9,853 bases of DNA from an uncultured Bacteroidota bacterium (GCA_946480675.1 CAMLKS010000061.1:1-9853), one strand, 5' to 3'; numbered from the stretch's first letter, positions 1 through 6,842 are shown. Notes: a model not told the origin generated them from the letters alone. Translations and numbers: made by a program.

Positions 1-450
1 GTTGATGATCTTCTTGTCCGTATTGGGCTTTACCCCGCTAAACTGGGCATCCTCATCATAATAATCCGCCACCTGTATCTTTTCCAGCACCTCGGCGGGC
101 AGGTTTTGGGTAATGGTGCGCAGGTCGTCCGATGTATATTCTTTACCGTTGATGTATATTTTAGTTATCTCCTTGCCCTGTACGGTTATCTTGCCATCGC
201 TGCCCACTTCCACACCCGGCAGGCGTTTCAGCACATCTTCCGTAGTAGCCATAGGGTTCTTGTAAAAAGAATCTACCGTATAGCTCACGGTATCTTTGCT
301 GATTTTTATTTTGGTACGGGCTTTAATGATTACTTCGCCTATGTTCATCGTATCCCTCAGGCGCGATTGTGCAGAGTCTGCATTTTGTGCAAACACAGCA
401 TCAGCAAAACCCAGCAATAAACAAAAAAAGACTACAAGCCGTTTCCACAT
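1..450 (-). CDS. TonB-dependent-receptor-like outer-membrane beta-barrel protein, N-terminal part (runs off the left edge)
   Basis: This is the start of an outer-membrane protein of the Bacteroidota 'outer membrane beta-barrel' / TonB-dependent receptor type; 150 codons are visible and the frame is still open at base 1. Residues 1-22 are a signal peptide (MWKRLVVFFCLLLGF, cleavage near AVFA-Q). Residues 36-44 (NIGEVIIKA) resemble the TonB-box / plug entry. About residues 55-150 form a plug-like domain with the family pattern EDVLKRLPGVEV, then KITVQGKEI, then IYINGKEY and a Phe-Ser-Gly-Val turn. The carboxypeptidase-regulatory-like domain that often sits between signal peptide and plug is absent. 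It lies 41 nt downstream of the TonB-C/MORN gene on the same strand with no terminator between, so co-transcription is likely. The ATG at 450 is chosen because it starts the signal peptide directly. Substrate cannot be told. The family call is fairly sure; whether it transports or is a structural barrel is open. Confidence 0.8.
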   Translation of the reverse strand, partial: MWKRLVVFFCLLLGFADAVFAQNADSAQSRLRDTMNIGEVIIKARTKIKISKDTVSYTVDSFYKNPMATTEDVLKRLPGVEVGSDGKITVQGKEITKIYINGKEYTSDDLRTITQNLPAEVLEKIQVADYYDEDAQFSGVKPNTDKKIIN

Positions 451-491
451 GGTATGATAGCGGTGCGTGATAGTATCTAAGATATGTAAAC

Positions 492-2036
492 TCAGTGTAT
501 CCAGAAAACTACCGGCACGGTTTGATATGCTTTATATGGCACATTATCCAATCTGGCAGGCTCCCACGGTGGCATCTGGGTTATAATCCTTACCGCTTCT
601 TCATCACACCCACCACCTATACCTTGCAACACTTGCACATCTTCTACCATACCACTCTCATTTATAGCAAAACGTACCGATACTTTCCCTTCCAGCCCCT
701 GTTGCTTTGCAGCTTCGGGGTATTGTACGTTATCGCCAATATACGTCATCAAGTCTGTATGAAACTGTGCATCTGTTATTATAGGGTAATAATCTGTTTT
801 ATCGCCAGAAGGTGTATAGCATACAGAGCTTGTCATTTTACCGCCTTCGTAAGTTTCCTTTCTTTTTATCTTTCCATTGGGATAGTAACACTCCATCTTC
901 CCTTCCGGCAAATCATTCTCGAAGCCATACTTTAGCCAAACATCTTTTGAGTTAGGATGGTACAGCATCCATCGCCCATGCTTTTTATCATCTTTATATG
1001 ACGAACGCAGATACACAGAACCCAATGTATCATAAAACACTGCTTCGCCATTTAATAATCCATTCTTGTATGTTTCTGTTGCTATTAATTTGCCTGTTGC
1101 ATTATAATATTTCCACTGGCCTGCTCTTTCACCCTTTATAAGGTATGCTTCTTTGGTCATTACTTGTGTAAGGGTGTCATAATATACATATTTCACTTCC
1201 TTATTGTCGTGAGAGAAGTTAGAGGTAAACCAAACCTTACCTCGATAGTAGGTGTACCAGGTTCCTACCGGAACCCCTTTTTTATACAATCCCTTTACTT
1301 TTATACTTCCGTCTATACTGTCGTATAAGTATACCGGTCCTTCTTGTAGGCCTTTAACATAAATGACATCACATAGTTTCTCACCACTGCTGCGATAATA
1401 CTCATGCCATTGTCCTTCCCGCAGATTACCTATATATTCTCCCTCCATGTACTTTATGCCTGTAGTAGAGTCGAAATACTTTGCTATCCCTTCAACAATG
1501 CCTTCTTTGAATGTAATATCAGATCGTTTCTGTTTGCTACCTTCATAAAAATAGGTCCAGATACCTGTCATCCGGTTATCCGCATATTCTCCCTCCCTTA
1601 GCAGGTACCCAGTTGCTGAATCATAAGCAGATACGAGTCCGTTCAGGATACCATTTTTATAGTTTTTGCTAATAGAAAGCATCCCGGAACTGTAATACCA
1701 TTTCCATTCACCATCTTCTTTTGAATTCGCATACCTGCCCTCACTTGTTTTTTTGCCCAATGAATCATAATAAACGAAATAACCGTGATGGTTATTCGTT
1801 TTAAAACTCATAGAGTACGGATCAAGCACGGTCCCTGTCATTTGCAGCATGCCATTACGGTAATAATCGGAAACTTTATAAATAATACCATCTTTTACAG
1901 CTATTCTGTAATAGGACATTTCGTTTCTGTCCTTGATAATTTTCCACTTTGCATTGTAAAAAATGGTATCAAGTGTCTGGGATTTCAGCATGCCGATACA
2001 ATGAAAAAGTATCAGCACAGTAAGAAGGGCTTTCAT
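492..2036 (-). CDS. MORN/YwqK-type repeat protein with C-terminal TonB domain
   Basis: A 514-residue envelope protein. Residues 1-20 (MKALLTVLILFHCIGMLKSQ) form a signal peptide or uncleaved anchor. About residues 55-410 are MORN-like / YwqK-like beta-hairpin repeats with a G-x-W-x-x-Y core. Residues 428-514 are a TonB C-terminal domain: VQYPEAAKQQGLEGKVSVRF, then a second strand around VEDVQVLQGIGGG, the CDEEAVRII helix and a terminal strand TVPVVFWIH. The start is the ATG at 2036; the open frame extends to a GTG at 2099, but that would put 21 extra residues ahead of the hydrophobic segment. No Shine-Dalgarno sequence is seen, as usual in Bacteroidota. Known: TonB-C domains touch the TonB box of outer-membrane receptors. 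Inferred: this protein works with the receptor-like gene directly downstream. It may be annotated elsewhere as 'YwqK family antitoxin' or 'energy transducer TonB'; no toxin partner is nearby. It lacks a proline-rich spacer. Confidence 0.85.
   Translation of the reverse strand: MKALLTVLILFHCIGMLKSQTLDTIFYNAKWKIIKDRNEMSYYRIAVKDGIIYKVSDYYRNGMLQMTGTVLDPYSMSFKTNNHHGYFVYYDSLGKKTSEGRYANSKEDGEWKWYYSSGMLSISKNYKNGILNGLVSAYDSATGYLLREGEYADNRMTGIWTYFYEGSKQKRSDITFKEGIVEGIAKYFDSTTGIKYMEGEYIGNLREGQWHEYYRSSGEKLCDVIYVKGLQEGPVYLYDSIDGSIKVKGLYKKGVPVGTWYTYYRGKVWFTSNFSHDNKEVKYVYYDTLTQVMTKEAYLIKGERAGQWKYYNATGKLIATETYKNGLLNGEAVFYDTLGSVYLRSSYKDDKKHGRWMLYHPNSKDVWLKYGFENDLPEGKMECYYPNGKIKRKETYEGGKMTSSVCYTPSGDKTDYYPIITDAQFHTDLMTYIGDNVQYPEAAKQQGLEGKVSVRFAINESGMVEDVQVLQGIGGGCDEEAVRIITQMPPWEPARLDNVPYKAYQTVPVVFWIH
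822..1784 (-). repeat. Protein-level tandem repeats, about 48-50 residues, six copies
   Basis: Within the MORN/TonB gene (residues about 85-405) the G-x-W-x-x-Y core recurs at residues 109 (GEWKWYY), 158 (GIWTYFY), 208 (GQWHEYY), 258 (GTWYTYY), 306 (GQWKYYN) and 354 (GRWMLYH), i.e. spacings of 49, 50, 50, 48 and 48. Each unit also contains a Y-D-S/T segment followed by a Gly and a second Y-x-x-G turn, so each is a pair of MORN-like hairpins. DNA identity between copies is low, which suggests an old duplication rather than a recent expansion. A weaker, degenerate copy without the Trp follows at residue 379. Confidence 0.75.
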
Positions 2037-2137
2037 GCAATAGATTATTCTACTATAAATATGCATCGTATTTTTGACCCGCACAAACACCCACAACACA
2101 TATAACTAATCATTTATTATCTTTTTTCCGGTTATAA

Positions 2138-2170
2138 TTGTTCATTTAATCACTTTTTTTCTTACCTTTG
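2138..2170 (+). promoter_or_regulatory. Candidate promoter of the rplKAJL operon (Bacteroidota -33/-7 type)
   Basis: TACCTTTG at 2163-2170 fits the Bacteroidota -7 consensus TAnnTTTG exactly, with ATTG ending at 2140 as a -33 element after a 22-bp spacer. Transcription would start near 2176, giving a leader of about 90 nt before rplK. It lies in the 231-bp gap between divergently transcribed genes. No equally good promoter for the minus-strand MORN/TonB gene was found in the same gap. Confidence 0.55.
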
Positions 2171-2177
2171 CACTCCA

Positions 2178-2244
2178 ATTCTCATATTGCTCTTATTAAG
2201 GTTGCATTTGGGAGAATAGGCCGGAGCTAACACTCTGGTAATTC
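2178..2244 (+). promoter_or_regulatory. Structured rplK leader, candidate L1 feedback-control site
   Basis: CCGGAG (2221-2226) pairs with CTCTGG (2233-2238) around a 6-nt loop, and GAAT (2214-2217) pairs with ATTC (2241-2244) beneath it, leaving a small asymmetric internal loop. A helix-internal loop-helix is the general shape of known L1 binding sites on 23S rRNA and on L11-operon mRNA. An alternative helix, ATTCTC (2178-2183) with GAGAAT (2212-2217), uses the same GAAT bases and would exclude the lower stem. The pairings are read directly from the sequence; L1 binding is inferred from how rplKA operons are regulated in other bacteria. Confidence 0.4.
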
Positions 2245-2267
2245 GTTAAAACCAAAAAGATTAAAAA

Positions 2268-2711
2268 ATGGCTAAAGAAATTACTGGCTATGTGAAGCTG
2301 CAATGTAAAGGCGGCCAAGCCAATCCGGCACCTCCGATAGGCCCTGCACTGGGTTCTAAAGGTGTCAACATCATGGAGTTCTGCAAGCAATTCAACGCTC
2401 GCACTCAAGACAAAATGGGTAAAGTATTACCTGTTCTACTTACAGTTTACGCTGATAAGTCTTTCGACTTCGTTATCAAAACCCCTCCTGCTGCTGTACA
2501 ATTGATGGAAGCTGCTAAGATCCAGAAAGGTTCTAAAGAAAGCAACCGTAACAAAGTAGGTAAGGTAACCTGGGCTCAGGTAGAAGAAATTGCCAAAGAC
2601 AAAATGGCTGATCTGAACTGCTTTACGCTGGATAGCGCCATGAAAATGGTTGCCGGTACTGCGCGCAGCATGGGTCTGACAGTTGATGGCGCTGCCCCCT
2701 GGAATAATTAA
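2268..2711 (+). CDS. rplK: 50S ribosomal protein L11
   Basis: A 147-residue L11, close to the usual length of about 141-148. The N-terminal domain carries the hallmark proline-rich segment [18 protein letters not shown] (residues 19-35), including the prolines linked to thiostrepton action. The C-terminal domain (about 75-141) carries the 23S-binding surface with Lys/Arg/Ser-rich [15 protein letters not shown] (86-100). L11 binds the GTPase-associated centre of 23S rRNA with L10 and L12, and takes part in factor binding and stringent signalling. It is the first gene of the operon; the ATG is preceded only by an A-rich stretch with no Shine-Dalgarno sequence. Unusually, secE and nusG do not precede it. 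The identification is secure. Confidence 0.98.
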   Translation: MAKEITGYVKLQCKGGQANPAPPIGPALGSKGVNIMEFCKQFNARTQDKMGKVLPVLLTVYADKSFDFVIKTPPAAVQLMEAAKIQKGSKESNRNKVGKVTWAQVEEIAKDKMADLNCFTLDSAMKMVAGTARSMGLTVDGAAPWNN

Positions 2712-2746
2712 TCCATTGGTTCACCTTATTCAAAATCATTGTAGCA

Positions 2747-3439
2747 ATGGCAACAATCACTAAAAAAAGAAAAGCGGTAGACGCTAAAATTGATAAAAAC
2801 AAACAATACTCACTGGGCGAAGCTGCAGCACTGGTTAAAGACCTGAACTGCACAAAATTCGATAGCTCTGTTGACGTACACATCCGTCTGGGTGTTGACC
2901 CTAAAAAAGCAGACCAGGCTATCCGCGGTACTGTAAGCCTGCCACACGGTACAGGTAAAACAAAACGCGTATTGGTACTGTGTACGCCAGATAAAGAAGC
3001 TGAAGCGAAAGCTGCCGGCGCCGATTTCGTAGGCCTGGATGAATTCGTTCAGAAAATAGAAGGCGGCTGGACAGATATCGATGTGATCATCGCTACACCT
3101 GCTGTAATGCCTAAAATAGGTAGGCTGGGTAAAGTGCTGGGTCCTCGTAACCTGATGCCAAACCCTAAAACAGGTACGGTTACAAACGATGTAGCAACAG
3201 CTGTAAACGACGTAAAAGGTGGTAAAATAGCTTTCAAAATTGACAAAGCCGGTATCATACACGCTTCCATCGGCCGCATCTCTTTTGAGCCTAACAAAAT
3301 AGCTGAAAATGTGCAGGAACTGGTAAATACACTGGTACGTATGAAGCCCGCAACGGCTAAAGGTACATACCTGAAAGGTATCAGCATGGCTTCTACAATG
3401 AGCCCCGGCATAGCTATAGACACTAAGAGTGTAGCTTAA
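2747..3439 (+). CDS. rplA: 50S ribosomal protein L1
   Basis: A 230-residue L1 of normal bacterial length, 35 nt after rplK. The family signature is complete at residues 121-145 ([14 protein letters not shown], then [11 protein letters not shown]). Domain II (about 70-155) is inserted in domain I; the C-terminus [18 protein letters not shown] is typical. L1 forms the mobile stalk at the ribosomal E site and, in many bacteria, represses its own operon by binding the mRNA leader; the structured leader before rplK is a candidate target here. Seven of the 19 isoleucine codons are ATA, which is notable in a highly expressed gene. Confidence 0.98.
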   Translation: MATITKKRKAVDAKIDKNKQYSLGEAAALVKDLNCTKFDSSVDVHIRLGVDPKKADQAIRGTVSLPHGTGKTKRVLVLCTPDKEAEAKAAGADFVGLDEFVQKIEGGWTDIDVIIATPAVMPKIGRLGKVLGPRNLMPNPKTGTVTNDVATAVNDVKGGKIAFKIDKAGIIHASIGRISFEPNKIAENVQELVNTLVRMKPATAKGTYLKGISMASTMSPGIAIDTKSVA

Positions 3440-3485
3440 TTTGTGTGAACGAAAGGTATTTTAATCCCTTAAAAAAAATTTTGAA

Positions 3486-4073
3486 ATGACACCAGCTCAA
3501 AAACAAGAAGTAATAGAAGTACTGAAGGAGAAATTCTCTCAGTACAACAATTTCTATATCACAGATACAGAATCGCTGAACGCAGCACAAGTGAGCACCC
3601 TGCGCAGGCATTGCTTTGATAAGCAAGTAGAGATGACGGTAGCTAAAAATACCCTTATCCGCAAAGCCCTGGAAGCTCTGGACGCTGAAAAATACAGCGG
3701 CGTTATCGATTCTCTGCACAACGTTACAGCGTTGATGTTTAGCGAAAGCCCTAAAGAGCCCGCTCTGATCATCAGCTCTTTCCGTAAGGCAAACAATAAC
3801 GAAAGGCCTGCACTGAAGGCTGCTTTCATCAATGGTGATGTATTCGTTGGCGATAACCAACTGACTGCACTTACCAATATCAAAACCAAAAACGAGCTTA
3901 TCGGCGAGGTTATCGGTTTGCTGCAATCACCTGCAAAACGCGTTATCGCAGCATTGCTGCATAATGCAGAAAAAGGTGGTGAAGCTGCTGAAACACCTGC
4001 CGCTGAAGCGCCTGCTGCTCCTGAAGCACCGGCTGCTGACGCTCCTGCAACAGATGCACCTGCTGCAGAATAA
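3486..4073 (+). CDS. rplJ: 50S ribosomal protein L10 with Ala/Pro-rich C-terminal tail
   Basis: A 195-residue L10; most bacterial L10 proteins have about 165-175 residues. The N-terminal rRNA-binding domain shows the expected VAKNTLIRKAL (52-62) and later INGDVF (115-120). Helix alpha-8, which recruits L7/L12 dimers, corresponds to about 135-162 (ELIGEVIGLLQSPAKRVIAA and on). The extra length is a low-complexity acidic tail at about 163-195 built of APAA / EAPA / DAPA units. L10 with L7/L12 forms the ribosomal stalk. The gene starts 46 nt after rplA; that gap is too short for the long L10 leader known from some other phyla. No Shine-Dalgarno sequence is seen. Confidence 0.96.
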   Translation: MTPAQKQEVIEVLKEKFSQYNNFYITDTESLNAAQVSTLRRHCFDKQVEMTVAKNTLIRKALEALDAEKYSGVIDSLHNVTALMFSESPKEPALIISSFRKANNNERPALKAAFINGDVFVGDNQLTALTNIKTKNELIGEVIGLLQSPAKRVIAALLHNAEKGGEAAETPAAEAPAAPEAPAADAPATDAPAAE

Positions 4074-4167
4074 TATACCGGCCGGGTACAAAACGGCACA
4101 TTAAACATTGGCTTCCAAGTCACGATATAAATCAATTTTAAAAAACAACAATTAAAACATTATAACA

Positions 4168-4542
4168 ATGGCAGACATTAAAGCATTAGCCGAATCATTA
4201 GTAAACCTGACAGTTAAAGAAGTTCAGGAACTGGCTGACGTATTGAAAGCAGATTACGGTATAGAGCCAGCTGCTGCTGCAGTAGTAGTAAGTGGCGGTG
4301 GCGACGGTGCTGGCGCAGCTGCTGCTGAGAAAACATCTTTCGATGTGATCCTGAAAAGCGCAGGTGCTTCTAAACTGAACGTGGTTAAAGTTGTAAAAGA
4401 ACTGACTGGCCTGGGTCTGAAAGAAGCAAAAGAACTGGTTGACGGTGCTCCAAAACCAGTAAAAGAAGGCGTTAGCAAAGGTGAAGCTGAAGATCTGAAA
4501 GCTAAACTGACTGAAGCTGGTGCTGAAGTTGAAATAGCTTAA
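4168..4542 (+). CDS. rplL: 50S ribosomal protein L7/L12
   Basis: A 124-residue L7/L12 of typical length. The N-terminal dimerisation domain (1-33) is followed by an Ala/Gly-rich hinge (34-56) and the C-terminal factor-binding domain (57-124) with [29 protein letters not shown] and the closing [11 protein letters not shown]. It is the multi-copy stalk protein that recruits translation factors. A 94-nt AT-rich gap separates it from rplJ; no clear internal promoter was recognised there, although L12 is needed in excess over L10. A strong terminator follows at once, so rpoB is not part of this transcript, unlike the common rplKAJL-rpoBC order. Confidence 0.98.
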   Translation: MADIKALAESLVNLTVKEVQELADVLKADYGIEPAAAAVVVSGGGDGAGAAAAEKTSFDVILKSAGASKLNVVKVVKELTGLGLKEAKELVDGAPKPVKEGVSKGEAEDLKAKLTEAGAEVEIA

Positions 4543-4562
4543 TCTTACACAGATTATAGATA

Positions 4563-4595
4563 CAAAGCCCCTCGTAGGAGGGGCTTTGTTATTTT
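4563..4595 (+). terminator. Rho-independent terminator of the rplKAJL operon
   Basis: CAAAGCCCCTC (4563-4573) and GAGGGGCTTTG (4578-4588) form a perfect 11-bp stem with loop GTAG, followed by a T-rich tail (TTATTTT). It starts 20 nt after the rplL stop codon. The remaining stretch up to 4697 is AT-rich, and no convincing -33/-7 pair for the next gene was found in it. Confidence 0.92.
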
Positions 4596-4697
4596 AAGCC
4601 TTTTAAAAATCCGGCATTGTAAACTAAAAAAATTACAATTACGTTATTATCCTGTGTTTCAGTCAATAACAATTATAGGTAACTTGCCGCCCAACGC

Positions 4698-6158
4698 ATG
4701 AATCATCAGCATAGTAAAAGATATAGGAGCTATCCATTCCTGGTTCTATCAACGGTATTATCGTTACTACCCTCTATTATATTTTCACAACAGTTTGTAG
4801 GCCTTCCATCTACAGATTATTCCGCTATACATCAAGTACCACTCAATCCGGCATGGGTCAATAACTCTGATAATGGTACAGAGTTCATGGCATTCTCATT
4901 CAGCGCACTGGCAGGCACCAATGCCTACCAGTTCAAGCGGAAATGGGTGCTGGATGGGTTTAACGGCAAAGCCAGGGAAGGCAAAGATTATTTTGCCAAT
5001 ACAAGCCGTAGAATGAAGCACATGTGGGCCAACTTCGACATCATGGGGCCTGCTGTATCCTTTAAGTATAAAGAAGAGCACCATATAGGTGTCTATACCC
5101 GTATGCGCCAGTTGTACCGTGGTGGTAACTTCAGCAGCTCGCAGCTTGGCCTATTCGGTGATAATACGCCCGTAATTTATTATGACCAGGATGTCAACTT
5201 TAAAAAGGCCGGCTTTTCCGTACACAACTTCAGCGAGATAGGCTTTTCATATGGCCGCATACTGCGCAATGATGAATACCATATACTACGCGCCGGGGTT
5301 ACCGTAAAATACCTGATGGGCTTTGTAGCCGGCTCTGTATATACTAACGAACTTACATACCGAAGGGATAATAAAGACACCGCAGCCGCTATAACAGGTG
5401 ACGTTACGGCCCTTTACACCTACAATGCTACTTCTTACCTGGATAATGATGCCAGCAACGACTTTTCACAATGGTTTCAACGGGCAGGCAAGGCGGGCCT
5501 TGGGTTAGATATAGGTGTGCAGTATGAATATCACCCTAATGGCACACCTAATGAAGAAACCCCTTATCTATACAGCATAGCAGCATCCATTACAGACATA
5601 GGAGGGATAGGCTATGTGGCAGACAGGGGTAGCAATAACTATACGCTTACAGCCAGCAATGTGGTCATCAACAACCTGAGCCGCAAAGATTATGAAGGGC
5701 TGGACCAGTATATAGACCGCCAAGTGAAAGATAGCCTTATAACTGCCAAAGGCACCGTAGAGAAATTTCGTATGGGGCTGCCTACGGCTTTCAGGGTAAA
5801 TACCGACTGGAACCTGTCTCCGCAATTTAATATAGGCATTAACGTATTACTCAACATGAAAGGCAATGGTGGCGATATATACAGGCCGGCATACGTCAAC
5901 TATTTCAACATAACGCCTACGTATGGCAACCGAAAGTATAGCATCAGCGCGCCATTTTCCCTTATAGGTTATCAAAACCTGTGCATAGGTGCTGCATTCC
6001 GTTACGGGCCGTTTTACATCGGCTCTTCTTCCCTGCTCTCTTCTATGATCGTAAAGAACATCAGCAGTATAGATGCCTATGCAGGGCTGGTATTCAAATT
6101 CAAAAAGACTTACAACTATTATACGGGCGAAGGGCGGTACAACCGCTTTCGTCCTTAA
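4698..6158 (+). CDS. DUF5723-like outer-membrane beta-barrel protein
   Basis: A 486-residue predicted outer-membrane protein. A basic N-terminus (MNHQHSKRYRSY) leads into a hydrophobic stretch (PFLVLSTVLSLLPSIIF) and a Ser-Gln cleavage site near residue 30. The mature protein opens with FVGLPSTDYSAIHQVPLNPA, the 'small motif then NPA' start seen in Bacteroidota barrel families such as DUF5723 and PorP/SprF. It then alternates polar and aromatic residues as beta-strands do: EIGFSYGRIL (about 181-190), RAGVTVKYLMG (198-208), FNIGINVLL, and FYIGSSSLLSS near the end. The best fit by eye is DUF5723; PorP/SprF of the type IX secretion and gliding system is the alternative but is usually shorter (about 300-330 residues). 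Function is unknown. It stands alone as a transcription unit: a terminator precedes it and a palindromic terminator overlaps its stop codon. Confidence 0.75.
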   Translation: MNHQHSKRYRSYPFLVLSTVLSLLPSIIFSQQFVGLPSTDYSAIHQVPLNPAWVNNSDNGTEFMAFSFSALAGTNAYQFKRKWVLDGFNGKAREGKDYFANTSRRMKHMWANFDIMGPAVSFKYKEEHHIGVYTRMRQLYRGGNFSSSQLGLFGDNTPVIYYDQDVNFKKAGFSVHNFSEIGFSYGRILRNDEYHILRAGVTVKYLMGFVAGSVYTNELTYRRDNKDTAAAITGDVTALYTYNATSYLDNDASNDFSQWFQRAGKAGLGLDIGVQYEYHPNGTPNEETPYLYSIAASITDIGGIGYVADRGSNNYTLTASNVVINNLSRKDYEGLDQYIDRQVKDSLITAKGTVEKFRMGLPTAFRVNTDWNLSPQFNIGINVLLNMKGNGGDIYRPAYVNYFNITPTYGNRKYSISAPFSLIGYQNLCIGAAFRYGPFYIGSSSLLSSMIVKNISSIDAYAGLVFKFKKTYNYYTGEGRYNRFRP

Positions 6159-6200
6159 ATGATAAAGGCCCTGCATGCAGGGCCTTTATCATTTATTTTA
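6156..6200. terminator. Bidirectional terminator: perfect 40-bp palindrome between convergent genes
   Basis: Bases 6156-6195 are a perfect palindrome (20-base arms, centre between 6175 and 6176) with core AAAGGCCCTGCA / TGCAGGGCCTTT. It begins at the TAA stop of the DUF5723-like gene and ends 7 nt from the stop of the convergent lipoprotein gene. A T-rich run (TTTATTTTA) follows on the plus strand and a shorter one on the minus strand, so one element can end both transcripts. Confidence 0.88.
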
Positions 6201-6202
6201 AA

Positions 6203-6787
6203 CTAGTTAAAGCTGCCGTAAGGGGCGAAGGGCTTTTTATCCAGGTAGAATATTACACTATCTAATATTATCTCATCCTGCTTGTTTTCAGGCTGTGGTG
6301 CCTGTTTGTATATCGTACCATCTATCATACCGCGCATGGTACCATTCTGGCCACTTAACAGGTAGATGAATGTATCTGCCAAAGCAGGGTCCCTGCGGTA
6401 GTATTTGTTACGCTTTAAAACCGTATCGTAAAATGAATAAGTAAGGCCACCATTTACCACGGCGTTTGTTTTACCGCTGTAAGAGCTGTCATAACCAACA
6501 ATTGTTATTGTCCTCCTGTAAATAGAATCATCCATCACCCTGCCCCATACATGGCGGATACCATCCGTATCTACCATGTAGTATGCCGGTGCAAATACCA
6601 ATGTTTTTCCATTCACTTTACCCTTCATGCTACCCAGCATTACAACAGGGTTGTTGGCAGGGTCCAACGGGTTCAAAATACCGTTATTGTCTTTATCAGG
6701 GTCGGTATCATATTTACCATTGTCGCAAGACCACAGGGCCAGCGCAGCAGCTGCAGTAAAAAGAGATGCCTTCAGGAGTTTTTTCAT
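6203..6787 (-). CDS. Small hypothetical lipoprotein
   Basis: A 194-residue protein that I do not recognise as a named family. Residues 1-21 are a lipoprotein signal: MKKLLKASLF, then a run of Ala/Leu, then LWSC with Cys21 as the lipidation site; Trp at -2 is unusual for a lipobox. Just after it lies an Asp-rich segment (residues 27-42; D27, D29, D31, D33, G36, D42) of the D-x-D-x-D-x-x-G kind found in calcium loops, but a true EF-hand cannot be claimed. The rest is beta-rich with many Tyr/Thr (KTLVFAPAYYMVDTDG, RRTITIVGYDSSYSG, GTMRGMIDGTIY), suggesting a compact beta domain. No long membrane segment follows Cys21. It lies 55 nt downstream of aspS on the same strand and has its own promoter-like sequence. 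Location is probably the outer membrane, periplasmic or exposed. Confidence 0.8.
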   Translation of the reverse strand: MKKLLKASLFTAAAALALWSCDNGKYDTDPDKDNNGILNPLDPANNPVVMLGSMKGKVNGKTLVFAPAYYMVDTDGIRHVWGRVMDDSIYRRTITIVGYDSSYSGKTNAVVNGGLTYSFYDTVLKRNKYYRRDPALADTFIYLLSGQNGTMRGMIDGTIYKQAPQPENKQDEIILDSVIFYLDKKPFAPYGSFN

Positions 6788-6806
6788 ACGTAAAAGTTAC
6801 TGAGTA

Positions 6807-6836
6807 TAAAGATAGCAATCAGATTATAAAATCAAA
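6807..6836 (-). promoter_or_regulatory. Candidate promoter of the lipoprotein gene
   Basis: Read on the minus strand, TTTG (6836-6833), an 18-bp spacer and TATCTTTA (6814-6807) match the Bacteroidota -33 / -7 pattern TTTG-N17-23-TAnnTTTG in all but the last base. It lies wholly within the 55-nt gap between the aspS stop and the lipoprotein start, and would give a leader of about 15 nt. This suggests the lipoprotein can be expressed independently of aspS. Confidence 0.45.
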
Positions 6837-6842
6837 ATATCC

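Noticed and set aside
492..2036. Reading the MORN-repeat gene as a YwqK-type antitoxin
   Set aside because: That label comes from the repeat family. There is no small toxin gene next to it, and the C-terminus is a TonB domain.
2069..2076. TATTTTTG, an exact -7 match on the plus strand upstream of rplK
   Set aside because: No TTG-type -33 element lies at the proper distance, and the TACCTTTG site at 2163 has one and is closer to rplK.
2037..2099. Upstream GTG start that would lengthen the MORN/TonB protein by 21 residues
   Set aside because: The extra residues would precede the hydrophobic signal/anchor segment, and the ATG at 2036 starts it directly. A second in-frame ATG at 2066 has the same problem.
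4074..4167. Possible internal promoter or attenuator between rplJ and rplL
   Set aside because: Only a 4-bp stem (4081-4084 with 4094-4097) and no -33/-7 pair could be found in the 94-nt gap.
4698..6158. PorP/SprF (type IX secretion) assignment for the barrel protein
   Set aside because: The start motif is shared by several Bacteroidota barrel families, but the length of 486 residues and the strand pattern fit DUF5723 better. No other secretion-system gene is nearby.
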